From DATAZK01 sp963782485 (GTDB taxonomy: Bacteria > Actinomycetota > Actinomycetes > Frankiales > Frankiaceae), in contig CAWAJV010000007.1 of assembly GCA_963782485.1 (NCBI GenBank), positions 930,001 to 994,000 on the forward strand: a stretch of DNA of 64,000 bases. Direction: 5' to 3'. Made by a program: the position numbers and the translations under genes. The notes below the pieces were generated by a model. That model worked only from the letters and a program-made list of their open reading frames with translations, searched no databases and had not been told where the DNA came from. Shown one piece after another: positions 52,989 through 62,098 of this stretch; position 1 is the first letter of the stretch; every line of letters begins with the position of its first letter.

Positions 52989-53927
52989 ATGCCGGACTGG
53001 GGCGCGGTCATCCCGGAGGATCTACCTCTTGGGCAGTTACCGGCTTGGCTCGAGGAGATCCGCCGACTCGGTTGGTCGCAGGTCTGGTGCGGCGAGGTCG
53101 CCGGACGCGATGCCTTTGCCTCACTGGCAAGCTGCGCCGCCCACGATCCGGATATGCAGCTCGGCGCGATCGTCCCGGCGTCGACGCGGGGCCCAGGACT
53201 GCTCGCCATGAGCATCGCGACGCTGTCCGATCTCGCGCCCGGTCGGGTGACGGTGGCGCTAGGTGCGTCCAGCCCGCAGGTCCTCGGCGGCTGGAACGAC
53301 CGTCCGACCGACCTTCCATATACCAGGCTTCGGGCGACCTTCGAGTTCCTGCAGGCGGCGTTGCCCGGCGAACGGGTGTCCAAGGACTTCGGCCCCTTCA
53401 CGGTGGACGGCTTTCGGCTCGCGGCCGCCCCCGCAGTGCCACCCGAGTTGCTGGTGGCCGGCCTTGGCCCGCGCACTCTCGCGATGGCCGCGGAAAAGGC
53501 GGACGGCGTCCTGCTCAACTGGCTCAGCCCGAACGACGTACCTGCCCTACGCGCGACCCAACCTGACGGCGCCCGCCTGGCCACCTTGGCCTACTACGCG
53601 CCGGGCGAGGACGAACGCGACCTCGCCCGCCGACTTCTCGTCGCGTATGCCAACGTGCCCGCGTATGCCCAGCATCATCGCCGTCTTGGCCGCAGCGACG
53701 CGCTGCAACCTGTGTGGGACGCGTGGGCTTCGGGTGATCGACGGGCGGCGCTCGCGGCCCTTCCGGATCGATTGCTGGACGAGCTCGTCGTCAGCGGAAC
53801 GCCAGCTGCCTGCCGCGCGCGGCTGACCGAGTACCTGGATGCTGGGCTCGACACGGTCGTCGTGCACGTGCTCTCGCCAGGTTCTGAGAACCTCGCAGCG
53901 CTGCACAAGCTCGGATCCGTGAGCTGA
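52989..53927 (+). CDS. LLM-class F420-dependent oxidoreductase
   Basis: A 312-residue luciferase-like protein. Start MPDWGAVIPEDLPLGQLPAWLEEIRRLGWSQVWCGEV, then LGAIVPASTRGPGLLAMSIATLSDLAPGRVTVALGASSPQVL and PELLVAGLGPRTLAMAAEKADGVLLNW are typical of the F420-dependent group. Unlike the others it begins directly with the first strand and has no long N-terminal tail. It is the last gene of the aldehyde dehydrogenase operon and converges with a thioesterase. Confidence 0.83.
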   Translation: MPDWGAVIPEDLPLGQLPAWLEEIRRLGWSQVWCGEVAGRDAFASLASCAAHDPDMQLGAIVPASTRGPGLLAMSIATLSDLAPGRVTVALGASSPQVLGGWNDRPTDLPYTRLRATFEFLQAALPGERVSKDFGPFTVDGFRLAAAPAVPPELLVAGLGPRTLAMAAEKADGVLLNWLSPNDVPALRATQPDGARLATLAYYAPGEDERDLARRLLVAYANVPAYAQHHRRLGRSDALQPVWDAWASGDRRAALAALPDRLLDELVVSGTPAACRARLTEYLDAGLDTVVVHVLSPGSENLAALHKLGSVS

Positions 53928-53932
53928 GCGAC

Positions 53933-54400
53933 TTACCCGTTGGACCAGGGCGCCCCCGGACGCTCACCGGCGATCGACACCGAGACCTGTCCGCGAGCGA
54001 CCTCCTTGCCTGACGTGGCACCGGCTGCGACCGCTTCGGCGAAATGGACGCTGCTTCCCCGGCGCGTAGCACGTCCGAGCGCAACGAGGTCCTCGTTCGG
54101 AGCGACGGACAGGTACTGGACCGAGACGGTGATGGTAGTCAGCCTGCTCCCCCGATCGAAGTCGTGCCCCGCCATGACGGCGCCCGTGGCGCACGTATCC
54201 AGCAGCGCCGCGACCACACCGCCATGGAAGATGCCGCTGTGCGCAGATAGGTGCTCGGCATAAGGCAGCAGGAAGTCAACGCCGTCGGGCCCCCACTCGC
54301 GGACCTGGATGCCGCAGTGACGGTTGAAGGCGACGCCTTGCTCCCAGTGCCGGCGAAACCAATCGCTTCGGAACTGCTTCTCCTCGGACGTCAGTCCCAT
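53933..54400 (-). CDS. PaaI-like acyl-CoA thioesterase
   Basis: A 155-residue hotdog protein. The family helix is SGIFHGGVVAALLDTCATGAVMA, where the His-Gly-Gly and Asp are the usual active-site positions of PaaI-type enzymes, followed by TTITVSVQYLSVAPNEDLVALG. Likely releases CoA from aryl- or acyl-CoA intermediates. It differs from the 34.5-kb thioesterase, which has an extra Cys-rich N-terminus. Divergent from the mycofactocin-type SDR across an 88-bp gap. Confidence 0.83.
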   Translation of the reverse strand: MGLTSEEKQFRSDWFRRHWEQGVAFNRHCGIQVREWGPDGVDFLLPYAEHLSAHSGIFHGGVVAALLDTCATGAVMAGHDFDRGSRLTTITVSVQYLSVAPNEDLVALGRATRRGSSVHFAEAVAAGATSGKEVARGQVSVSIAGERPGAPWSNG

Positions 54401-54430
54401 GCTGCCTCCGCCTCGTGGAACTCAAAGGCT

Positions 54431-54455
54431 ATACCGGTAGTTCTTTACACGGTAT
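54431..54455. promoter_or_regulatory. Inverted repeat ATACCG-N13-CGGTAT in the thioesterase/SDR gap
   Basis: A 6-bp inverted repeat encloses an AT-rich centre (GTAGTTCTTTACA). Its minus strand contains GAACTACCGGTAT, distantly like the TCTACCTRTT core of the island motif. It is a weak candidate operator for two divergent genes. Confidence 0.3.
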
Positions 54456-54488
54456 GGTCAGCCACCACGCCAAGAGAAGAGGTTCGCG

Positions 54489-55331
54489 ATGGGTCGGGTC
54501 GAGGGCAAGGTCGCCTTCATCACGGGAGCGGCTCGTGGTCAGGGCCGGTCACATGCGGTGCGGCTGGCAGAGGAAGGCGCCGACATCATCGCGGTCGACT
54601 TCGTCTCACCGGATGCCTACCCCTGGATGACCTACCGCCAGGCACATCCCGAGCAGCTCGACGAGACCGTCGCGCTCGTGGAGAAGACCGGCCAGCGGAT
54701 CGTTGCGCGGCAGGCCGACGTGCGGGACCGGGTGAGCCTGCAGGCCGCGCTCGATGCCGGGCTCGAGGAGTTCGGGCAGCTCGACATCGTCAGCGCTAAC
54801 GCAGGCATCAGCCCGTTCGGCCCGGAGAGCTGGAACATCTCGCAGCAGCAGTGGGACGACGTGATCGCCACCAACCTCACTGGCGTCTGGAACACGACTT
54901 CGGTGTGCGTCCCCAAGCTGATCGAGGCCAACCGAGGTGGGTCGATCATCCTCACCAGCTCGGGGGCAGGCACCAAAGGCGTACCCAACCTCGCGGACTA
55001 CTGCTCGTCGAAGTTCGGGGTTATCGGATTCATGAAGAGCCTCGCCAACGAGGTGGCCCGCTACAACATCCGGGTCAACGCGCTGACGCCCGGCACCGTC
55101 GCCACCGACATGGTGTTGAACGAGGGGCTCTACCGGCTCTTTCGCCCTGACCTGGAGAATCCGACCCAGGAAGATGCGGCGGAGGTGTTCGCCAACGTCG
55201 TCAACCTCATGCCGACGCCCTGGGTGGAGACGATCGACATCTCAAATGCGCTGCTGTTCCTGGCTTCCGAGGAGGCCAGGTACGTGACCGGGCAAGTGTG
55301 GGGTATCGACCTCGGCTCCTCGATCAAGTAA
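54489..55331 (+). CDS. Mycofactocin-coupled SDR family oxidoreductase
   Basis: A 280-residue SDR whose N-terminus (GKVAFITGAARGQGRSHAVRLA) and following phrases (QLDETVALVEKTGQRIVARQADVRD, YCSSKFG, YVTGQVWGIDLGSSIK) are the hallmark of the mycofactocin-coupled group, in which the NAD is held tightly and electrons pass to the peptide-derived cofactor mycofactocin. Catalytic Tyr and Lys are in YCSSK. The insert between the first strand and NAG is longer than in normal SDRs, as expected. The host must make mycofactocin from genes elsewhere. It is followed directly by a crotonase gene. Confidence 0.86.
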   Translation: MGRVEGKVAFITGAARGQGRSHAVRLAEEGADIIAVDFVSPDAYPWMTYRQAHPEQLDETVALVEKTGQRIVARQADVRDRVSLQAALDAGLEEFGQLDIVSANAGISPFGPESWNISQQQWDDVIATNLTGVWNTTSVCVPKLIEANRGGSIILTSSGAGTKGVPNLADYCSSKFGVIGFMKSLANEVARYNIRVNALTPGTVATDMVLNEGLYRLFRPDLENPTQEDAAEVFANVVNLMPTPWVETIDISNALLFLASEEARYVTGQVWGIDLGSSIK

Positions 55332-56144
55332 GTGGTGGAAGACCGGGACTCGTCCGTCCTGCTGGATTGGCCGAGTCCAGACGTCGCTCTTGTCACGCTG
55401 AATCGGCCCGAGCGCCTCAACGCTTTGACCCCCACAGTCGTGGACCGCTTGTGCGCGACACTTCAGCAGGCGGGCGAAGAGGGGCCGTGCCGGACCATCG
55501 TCTTGACCGGCGCCGGACGCGGGTTCTGCGCCGGGATGGACATCGCGGCGGGGTTAGCGAGCGACGAGTCCGCGCCACGCAGCGTCCCGACCCGCATGGC
55601 AAGCCAGGAACGGTACGCATCGATGGTCCGGACGATTCGCACTCTCAGGCAGCCGGTGATCGCGGCCGTGAACGGCGCTGCAGCGGGCGCAGGCATGGGG
55701 CTTTCCCTGGCGTGCGACGTGCGGATCGCGGCCGCATCGGCCGCCTTTCACGTGGCGGCGGTGAAGATCGGGCTGTCAGCCGGCGAGTGCGGTATCAGCT
55801 ACCACCTCCCGCGCCACATCGGTACTTCACGGGCTTTCGAGCACATGTTGACCGGCCGTCCCATCACCGCCGATGACGCCGACCGTTACGGACTGGTCAG
55901 CCGGGTCGTACCTGACGGTGAGGCCGTGACGGCGGCCCTCGAGATCGCCAGGGCGATCGTCGCCAACAGTCCCTTTGCGATCTGGCAAACCAAGCAGGTG
56001 ATGTGGGCGAACCTTGACACGTCCTTCGAGGGCGCATTGGCTGTCGAGAATCGCGCTCAGATCCTCGCCGTCTGCTCCGACGACGCGCAGGAAGCCATGC
56101 GCGCCTTCGTCGAAAAGCGCCGGCCCACCTTCACGGGCTCCTGA
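55332..56144 (+). CDS. Enoyl-CoA hydratase/isomerase family (crotonase)
   Basis: A 270-residue crotonase. Oxyanion loops: GRGFCAGMDIAAG and NGAAAGAGMGLSLACDVRIAA. The active-site stretch AAVKIGLSAGECGISYHLPRHIG contains a Glu in the position of the second catalytic acid of hydratases. GTG codons at 55332 and 55335 both follow the SDR stop directly; either may start. Works with the preceding mycofactocin-type SDR, giving hydration then alcohol oxidation, one turn of beta-oxidation. Confidence 0.85.
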   Translation: MVEDRDSSVLLDWPSPDVALVTLNRPERLNALTPTVVDRLCATLQQAGEEGPCRTIVLTGAGRGFCAGMDIAAGLASDESAPRSVPTRMASQERYASMVRTIRTLRQPVIAAVNGAAAGAGMGLSLACDVRIAAASAAFHVAAVKIGLSAGECGISYHLPRHIGTSRAFEHMLTGRPITADDADRYGLVSRVVPDGEAVTAALEIARAIVANSPFAIWQTKQVMWANLDTSFEGALAVENRAQILAVCSDDAQEAMRAFVEKRRPTFTGS

Positions 56145-56163
56145 CCCGGTCGAAGCGTCCCGC

Positions 56164-57424
56164 TCAGAGCGAGAAGTCACTCCCCAGCCGGCTGCCGGGC
56201 GTGAACGTGGCCGGCATGTCATTCCAGCCGTTGACGATTCCGATGTTCGGGTAACGATGGGAATTGCCGAGGTCGACCTGAAAGTCGGGCATCCGGGCCA
56301 GCACCTCCTCCAGCACGACGCGGAACTCGAGACGGGTCAGATTCGATCCAAGGCAGCGGTGCAGTCCCAGCCCGAACGCCTGATGCTTGTTGGGCCAGCG
56401 GTCGAGCAGGATCTCGTCCGGGGATTCGAAGAACTCAGGATCCTGATTAGCCGCGGCAAACGAGAGCAGGACCCGATCGCCTGCGTTCAGAAGCTGCCCG
56501 CCGATTTCGACGTCGGTCGTCACCGTCCGCGCGAGCCCCTGGGTCGGCGTGTAGTAGCGGAGAAACTCCTCGCAAGCGATGGGGATGCGCGAGAGGTCCT
56601 CGGCCAGCCACGCCCGCTGCTCGGGATGCTCCGCAAGCCAGGCGAAAGCATTGGCCAGCAGGCTGGTCGTCGTGTCGTTGCCGCCTGCGATCACCAGGTT
56701 GCACATGCCGAGGATCTGCTCATCGGTGAGAAGCTTGCCGTCGACCTCCATCGTGACGAAGACGCTGATCAGATCATCCTGCGGCTCAGCGCGCCGCTCC
56801 TGGACGGTGATGAAGCAGCGCTCCAGCACGGCCATCATCTTGCTGATCGCCTCGTCGAACTCCGGGGTGCCCGGCGGTGTTCGCGGGGATGCCGTGCGCG
56901 GCCTCCGAATACAGCCGCCAGTCCACTAATGGCACGCCGAGCACCCGCGCCGTCAGCAGCGCAGGAACGGGGCTCGAGAGGTCCTGGACGAGGTCGATCT
57001 CGCCGCGCTCGATGACCTCGTCGATCAAGGCCGTCGTCACCGAGCGCAGAAAGGGCTCGTAGGACTTCGAGCGCGCGGGAGAGAACCAGGGGTTCAGGAC
57101 CTTGCGATAGGGGGTGTACTCCGGCGGATCCATCTCGATCGGGATCGACACCATTGGCGACGGAGGAATGATGATCCCGCCGAAGGGGGAGCCCTCTTCG
57201 GCGATGTGGCGCGAGGCAAAGGTCGCGTCGTCCTTCACGGCCCGCTCCACGTCCGCGTAGCGCGTGAGGACGGTGAAGCCGCCATAGGCGTCGGAGTGCG
57301 CCACCGGACAGCGCTGCCGCAGCTCGCCGTACTGCTCACGCCAGCGCTGGGCGTACTCGGTCGAGTTGTGATCGAACGAAACCGTCTCAGGGGCATTCGG
57401 CGGCGCCGTGGCGTCCGTTGTCAT
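56164..57424 (-). pseudogene. Cytochrome P450, split by a +1 frameshift at 56870-56872
   Basis: The N-terminal frame (start ATG 57424, GGGAG upstream) runs to about residue 184. The rest (I-helix AGGNDTTTS, EEFLRYY for ExxR, heme loop FGLGLHRCLG with the axial Cys) is in the next frame from 56870. One C too many in the CCC run (GGG on the coding strand) explains it; removal gives NTAGTPEFDEAISKMMAVLER and a 419-residue protein, normal for a soluble bacterial P450. It would hydroxylate a hydrophobic substrate with a separate ferredoxin and reductase, none of which is in the window. Whether the break is real is undecided. Confidence 0.8.
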
Positions 57425-57473
57425 AGGTGGCTCCCACCAGGAGTGAGGTAGGTCACCGGCAGCATAGCGCTAG

Positions 57474-57490
57474 TTCGTCTAACTGTTCGG
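57474..57490. promoter_or_regulatory. Island motif, site 14 (TTCGTCTAACTGTTCGG)
   Basis: It lies about 50 bases upstream of the leftward P450 start and has the strict TCGTCTAACTGTT core seen at 20.36 kb. Confidence 0.55.
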
Positions 57491-57526
57491 CTCATGCCGG
57501 ACCCTGAAGAGGGCCTTGACCCCACA

Positions 57527-57545
57527 TTAATCCGTTATATGATTC
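57527..57545. promoter_or_regulatory. Island motif, site 15 (minus strand GAATCATATAACGGATTAA)
   Basis: It shares GAATCAT with sites 9 and 11 and ATCCGTTA with the 22.8-kb repeat. It may control the reading frame upstream of the 58.2-kb amidohydrolase. Confidence 0.35.
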
Positions 57546-57605
57546 AGCTGTACGAGATGCGCCGAGAGGCGCCGCCACAGTCGCTTTCGATTGCCGAGGC
57601 GTGCC

Positions 57606-58169
57606 ATGGATGCAAGGGGCCGATACGGGTCAACTGCCACGTTGGGTTTGCCAGCTCCCGCCCAGGAGCTCACTCCCGCCGCCGAGCCGCGAAACCGTGC
57701 GACGGCGCTCTCCGTGGCTATCGAGCGCGAGGCTTGCCCTGGGCAACCGCTCACGCCGGGCTGCATTGCGCTCGGCGCAGCGCGTCTCATGCTCCGGCAG
57801 GAGGAGCGCCGGCAGAGGTCGGGAGACTGCCGGCTGGGCGAGTTGAGCGTGCTCGATTCACTCTTCGTGGCCGCCGGTGGTCTATACACCGCTGATGGCG
57901 TACCCGCCCCGCCGGAAGAGCCGGCGATAGTGGCTGTCCTCACGCGAACGGTCGAGTTGCTCGGCAAACACATGGGTCATGACGCGAGGACCGGTAACGA
58001 ATCGGCGCATGAGCGCTTGCGACAGCTGCGTCCACGCGGCCCGCGGGATTCGGTAGCAGTGCAGGCGCTGTTGGCCACGGTGGATCCCACCATGACAGCC
58101 GGGAATCGCGGGAGCAGCTGCGCGCGAATGGACGCTGGACCGCAAACAGATAACTCTTTACTCTATTCC
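57606..58169 (+). other. Unclear open frame continuous with the downstream amidohydrolase
   Basis: From the ATG at 57606 (or a TTG at 57591) 188 codons run without stop into the amidohydrolase frame at 58170. The stretch is the largest gap without a recognised gene (57425-58169). It contains plausible protein-like phrases (LSVLDSLFVAAGGLYTADG, RTVELLGKHMG) but I recognise no domain, and the amidohydrolase has a normal start at 58170 directly after an AT-rich, promoter-like block (58149-58168). It may be an N-terminal extension, the 5' remnant of a separate gene or chance in GC-rich DNA. Confidence 0.3.
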
Positions 58170-59375
58170 GTGCCCACGATCCCCCCGATCATTTCCGTCG
58201 ATGATCATGTCATCGAACCGGCTCACCTCTGGCAGGAGTGGCTGCCAGCGCGACTACGCGAGCGCGGCCCCCGACTCGTGCGGGCGCCGTACGAGATGCT
58301 GGCGAACCCTGCCGGCGGCTGGCCCTTCCGGCCCGCCACTTCCGGCCCGCTGACCGATTGGTGGGTTTACGAGGACCTCCGTTACGCCGTCGTCGCGGGC
58401 ATGGCGTCGGCAGGTCTGAAGCCTGAGGAGATCGGCAAGGAGCCGGTGTCGTACGAGCAGATGCGGCCGGGCTTCTATGACCCGAAGGCACGGCTGGACG
58501 ACATGACCGTGAACTCCGTCGAACGCTCGCTCTGCTTCCCGACCTTTCCCCGCTTCTGCGGTCAGACCTTCCACGAGGCGAAGGACAAGGAGCTCGCCCT
58601 CGCGTGCGTGCGTGCCTACAACGACTGGATGGTCGAGGAGTGGTGCGGCGACAGCGGCGGGCGGCTGATCCCGCTGTGCCTGATCCCGCTGTGGGACCTG
58701 CAGCTCGCCGCTGACGAGGTGCGGCGCAACGCCGCGCGCGGAGTCCGGGCCGTGTGCTTCAGCGAACTTCCCTACCGGCTCGGGCTGCCGAGCGTGCACG
58801 ATCCGAAGCGCCGGCTCGATCCCTTCCTGGGAGCGTGCGAGGAAACGGGGACCGTGCTGTGCATCCACATCGGCTCCTCCTCGCAGTTCCTCAACACCAG
58901 CGACGACGCCCCGTCGAGCGTTCGCATGGCCATCACGACGACTAACGCGCAGATGTCCTTCGCCGACTGGCTGCTCTCAGGTGTGCTCGCCCGCTTCCCC
59001 AAGCTCAAGCTGGCCTTCTCCGAAAGCCAGATCGGCTGGATGCCCTTCCTCTTCGAGCGCATGGACCGGATCTGGCACGAAGGCAACAGCATGTCCGGCA
59101 TCCCACCCGAGATGACCGAGCCGCCCAGCAGCTACGTTGCCGACCGCGTCTTCGGCTGCTTCTTCGCAGACGACTTCGGGCTCGAAGTCCGGCGCCACAT
59201 CGGCGTCGATCAGATCACGTTCGAGAGCGACTACCCGCATCAGGACACCACCTGGCCCAACACCCTGGCCTATGCCCAGCACGCGATGCGAGATCTTCCG
59301 CAGGATGAGATCGACAAGATCGTGCGCGGTAACGCGATCCGGATGCTGGAGCTGCCCGAACAACTTCCGGGCTGA
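58170..59375 (+). CDS. Amidohydrolase family protein, subfamily C
   Basis: A 401-residue hydrolase beginning at GTG 58170 with PPIISVDDHVIEPAHLW, in line with the other members; upstream in-frame sequence is treated separately. Ligands: VDDH (Asp, His), CIHIGSSSQF (His), FESDYPHQDTTWPN (Asp). It pairs with the 23.9-kb gene (FEVDYPHGDSTWPN). No ribosome site is visible and an AT-rich block precedes the codon, so a leaderless start is possible. SnoaL-like and dienoyl-CoA reductase genes follow at 50 and 73 bp. Confidence 0.83.
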   Translation: MPTIPPIISVDDHVIEPAHLWQEWLPARLRERGPRLVRAPYEMLANPAGGWPFRPATSGPLTDWWVYEDLRYAVVAGMASAGLKPEEIGKEPVSYEQMRPGFYDPKARLDDMTVNSVERSLCFPTFPRFCGQTFHEAKDKELALACVRAYNDWMVEEWCGDSGGRLIPLCLIPLWDLQLAADEVRRNAARGVRAVCFSELPYRLGLPSVHDPKRRLDPFLGACEETGTVLCIHIGSSSQFLNTSDDAPSSVRMAITTTNAQMSFADWLLSGVLARFPKLKLAFSESQIGWMPFLFERMDRIWHEGNSMSGIPPEMTEPPSSYVADRVFGCFFADDFGLEVRRHIGVDQITFESDYPHQDTTWPNTLAYAQHAMRDLPQDEIDKIVRGNAIRMLELPEQLPG

Positions 59376-59425
59376 TGCCACCTCCCCACCGTTTCGGGCC
59401 GCGCCGTACGCCCCCACCGGCAGGT

Positions 59426-59941
59426 ATGAGCGAGCTTGAACAGCTGCTCGCGTACGAGGAGATTCGGCAGCTGGTGGCGCGCTACGCATTGGCCATCGAC
59501 TCACGCGACCTCGACGCCGTCGTCGAACTGTTCATCGACGACGTCAAGGCCGCTCCAGCCCAGCGCGGACGGGCCGCGCTGGCAGACGTACTCGCGCCGA
59601 TGCTGCGCCTGGAACGCATGAGCTTCCTGTCCATCGGGACGCACGTCGTGAACCTCATCGACCGCGACCACGCCGCCGGTACGGTCTACTGCTTCGCCGA
59701 GATGGGTGGCCCTGGCAGCTGGGATCGCCAGGCGATTGCGTACGAAGACGACTACGAGCGACGGGCCGGGCAATGGTTCTTCGTCCGGCGCAAACATCAG
59801 CTTTTCTACGGTGTCGACAGTGCGCTGCGCCCGTACGATCAGCCGCCGGCGAACTGGCCGCAGCACCAGGTGGGGCGCGGGAGCCTTCCCGACGACTGGG
59901 CCTCCTGGCAAGCGTTCACCAGCGGGGCCAGCCCGACGTAA
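59426..59941 (+). CDS. SnoaL-like/NTF2-fold protein
   Basis: A 171-residue protein from the ATG at 59426 (CAGG upstream). EEIRQLVARYALAIDSRDLDAVVELF is the classical start of the fold, and DYERRAGQWFFVRRKHQLFY is the second conserved phrase. It resembles the 16.8-kb protein, so two copies exist in the island. Members may be isomerases, hydratases, decarboxylases or accessory proteins, and I cannot tell which. It is placed between an amidohydrolase and FadH-like gene, all rightward. Confidence 0.8.
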   Translation: MSELEQLLAYEEIRQLVARYALAIDSRDLDAVVELFIDDVKAAPAQRGRAALADVLAPMLRLERMSFLSIGTHVVNLIDRDHAAGTVYCFAEMGGPGSWDRQAIAYEDDYERRAGQWFFVRRKHQLFYGVDSALRPYDQPPANWPQHQVGRGSLPDDWASWQAFTSGASPT

Positions 59942-60014
59942 TGCACGGGTGACGGTGCATGTGTTCGTCAGCGGATAGCCGGTACGAAAAGGTCGACCCG
60001 GAGGTACACCTTTC

Positions 60015-62049
60015 ATGAGCTACGACCGGCTGCTCACGCCGCTGCAGATCGGCGCTCTCACGTTGCGGAACCGGATGGTCATGGGTGCGATGCACACCCG
60101 GATCGAAACGCTAGACCGGCCCGTCGAACGGCTGGTGGCGTTTTATCGCGCCCGAGCGAAAGGCGAGGCCGGCCTGATCTTGACGGGCGGGTTTGCGCCG
60201 CATCCCTGCGGCCGGATGGATCCCGAAAGCGGGGTACTCGACACGCCTGAATCCATCGACGCGGCGGGGCATCGGGCGGTGTGCGCGGCTGTTCATGCCA
60301 AGGGCGGCGCGATCGCACTCCAGATTCTGCACGCGGGGCGTTACGCGAAGGTGCCAGAGTGCGTTGGCCCGTCGAGTGAGCGGGCCCGCATCAATCGCTA
60401 CGAGCCTCGCGCAGCTGGACACGGCCGAGGTGTGGGACATCGTCGGACAGTTTGCGAATACCGCCGCACTTGCGAGGGAGGCCGGCTACGACGGGGTCGA
60501 GATCATGGGCTCGGAAGGCTACCTCCTTAACGAGTTCGTGGCGGCCCGGACCAATACCCGCGTCGACGAGTTCGGCGGTGACCGCAATGGCCGGTTCCGG
60601 CTGCCCGTCGAGATCGTGCGATCGGTCCGCGAAGCGGTGGGCTCCAACTTCCTCGTGATCTACCGAATCTCCTCCATCGACCTCGTCGAGGACGGACTGA
60701 CCGGTGCAGAAATCGCTGACCTGGCTCGCCGCGTGCAGGATGCCGGCGCGGATGTCATCAACATCGGCGTCGGATGGCATGAGTCCGGCGTCCCGACAAT
60801 CGCGGCGAGCGTTCCCCGTGCCGCCTGGTCGTTCGCCGTGAGGCGGGTCAAGGATGCCGTGTCAGTGCCGGTCATTGCCTCGAACCGGATCAACACCCCG
60901 GAAATGGCCGAAGAGTTGCTCGCATCCGGGACGGCGGACCTCATCTCGATGGCACGGCCGTTCCTGGCAGACCCCGACTTCGCTGCCAAGGTGAGAGCGA
61001 ATCGAGCCAAGGAGATCTGCACCTGCATCGCCTGCAATCAGGCATGTCTCGACGCCATCTTCACCGACCGCGCGGCCAGCTGCATGGTCAACCCGAAGGC
61101 CGGGCGCGAGATCGAGTTCCTCATGCCCGCGCCGCGGGTGCGCAAATCGGTAGCGGTGGTCGGTGCAGGTCCGGCCGGTCTCGCCTACGCCGTCAACGCA
61201 GCCGACCGCGGGCACTCCGTGACCCTTTTCGACGAGGCCGACGTCATCGGGGGTCAGCTGAACATGGCCCGCGTCGTGCCCGGCAAGTTCGAGTTCAACG
61301 AGACGATCCGCTACTTCCAGGTCGCGCTCGAACGGCTTGGCGTCGATGTTCGGCTTGGGCGACGCGTCGGGGCAGCTGACCTCGGCGGCGGAACCTTCGA
61401 CAAGGTCGTCGTCGCGACCGGAGTGAGACCGCGGGCACCGGAGATCCCGGGCATCAGGCATCCGAAGGTGCTTACGTACGCGCAGGTGCTCCGGCGTGAA
61501 GTCGAGCCGGGCACGAGGGTGGCGATCATCGGTGCCGGAGGGATCGGCTTTGACGTCGCCGAGTTCCTGCTCGGCGACGAGAAGGAGTCGCTCGATCCCG
61601 AGACGTTCCTGTCTGAGTGGAACGTGGACGAGACCGGAGACGTCTCGGGCGGTCTGCGCGACGTAAGCCGACGTCACCACGGGATACCACCGAAGCACCA
61701 GATCACCATGCTGCAGCGGAAAAGGGCACGCATGGGGCGTTCACTCGGCAAGTCGACTGGCTGGATCCTGCGAGCCCGGCTGAGCCACGCTGGTGTCCGG
61801 GAGCTAGCGGGCGTCGCCTACGAACGGATCGATGACGATGGGCTGCACCTCCGCGTCGAGGGTGAGTCCAGCGTCCTCGAAGTCGACTCCATCGTGATCT
61901 GCGCGGGACAAGAGAGCGAGCGCGGCCTCTTTGATGAGCTTCAAGCATCCGGCATCCCGAGCGTGCTCATAGGCGGAGCGCACAGCGCTGCTGAACTCGA
62001 TGCCGTCGTCGCCATCGACCACGCGACACGCGAGGCCTTTGCGCTCTAG
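60015..62049 (+). pseudogene. fadH: 2,4-dienoyl-CoA reductase (FadH/OYE-like), split by a +1 frameshift near 60413
   Basis: The N-terminal frame gives the OYE-like barrel start (LLTPLQIGALTLRNRMVMGAMHTR, HAGRYAK). The break follows NRYEPRA; dropping one base (A near 60413) restores EPRALDTAEVWDIVGQF and a 677-residue protein, normal for FadH. Later motifs: iron-sulfur Cys pattern C-x2-C-x3-C-x11-C around 61021-61080 (CIACNQAC...C), FAD motif VVGAGPAGLAYAV and NADP motif IIGAGGIGFDVAEFLLG. The enzyme reduces 2,4-dienoyl-CoA or related conjugated intermediates with NADPH. Real mutation or sequencing error is undecided. Upstream of the ATG is GGAGG. Confidence 0.8.
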
Positions 62050-62098
62050 GACTCCCGTCGTCACGCCCGCCAGCGGCCGCGGCACGTCCAGCGATTGC

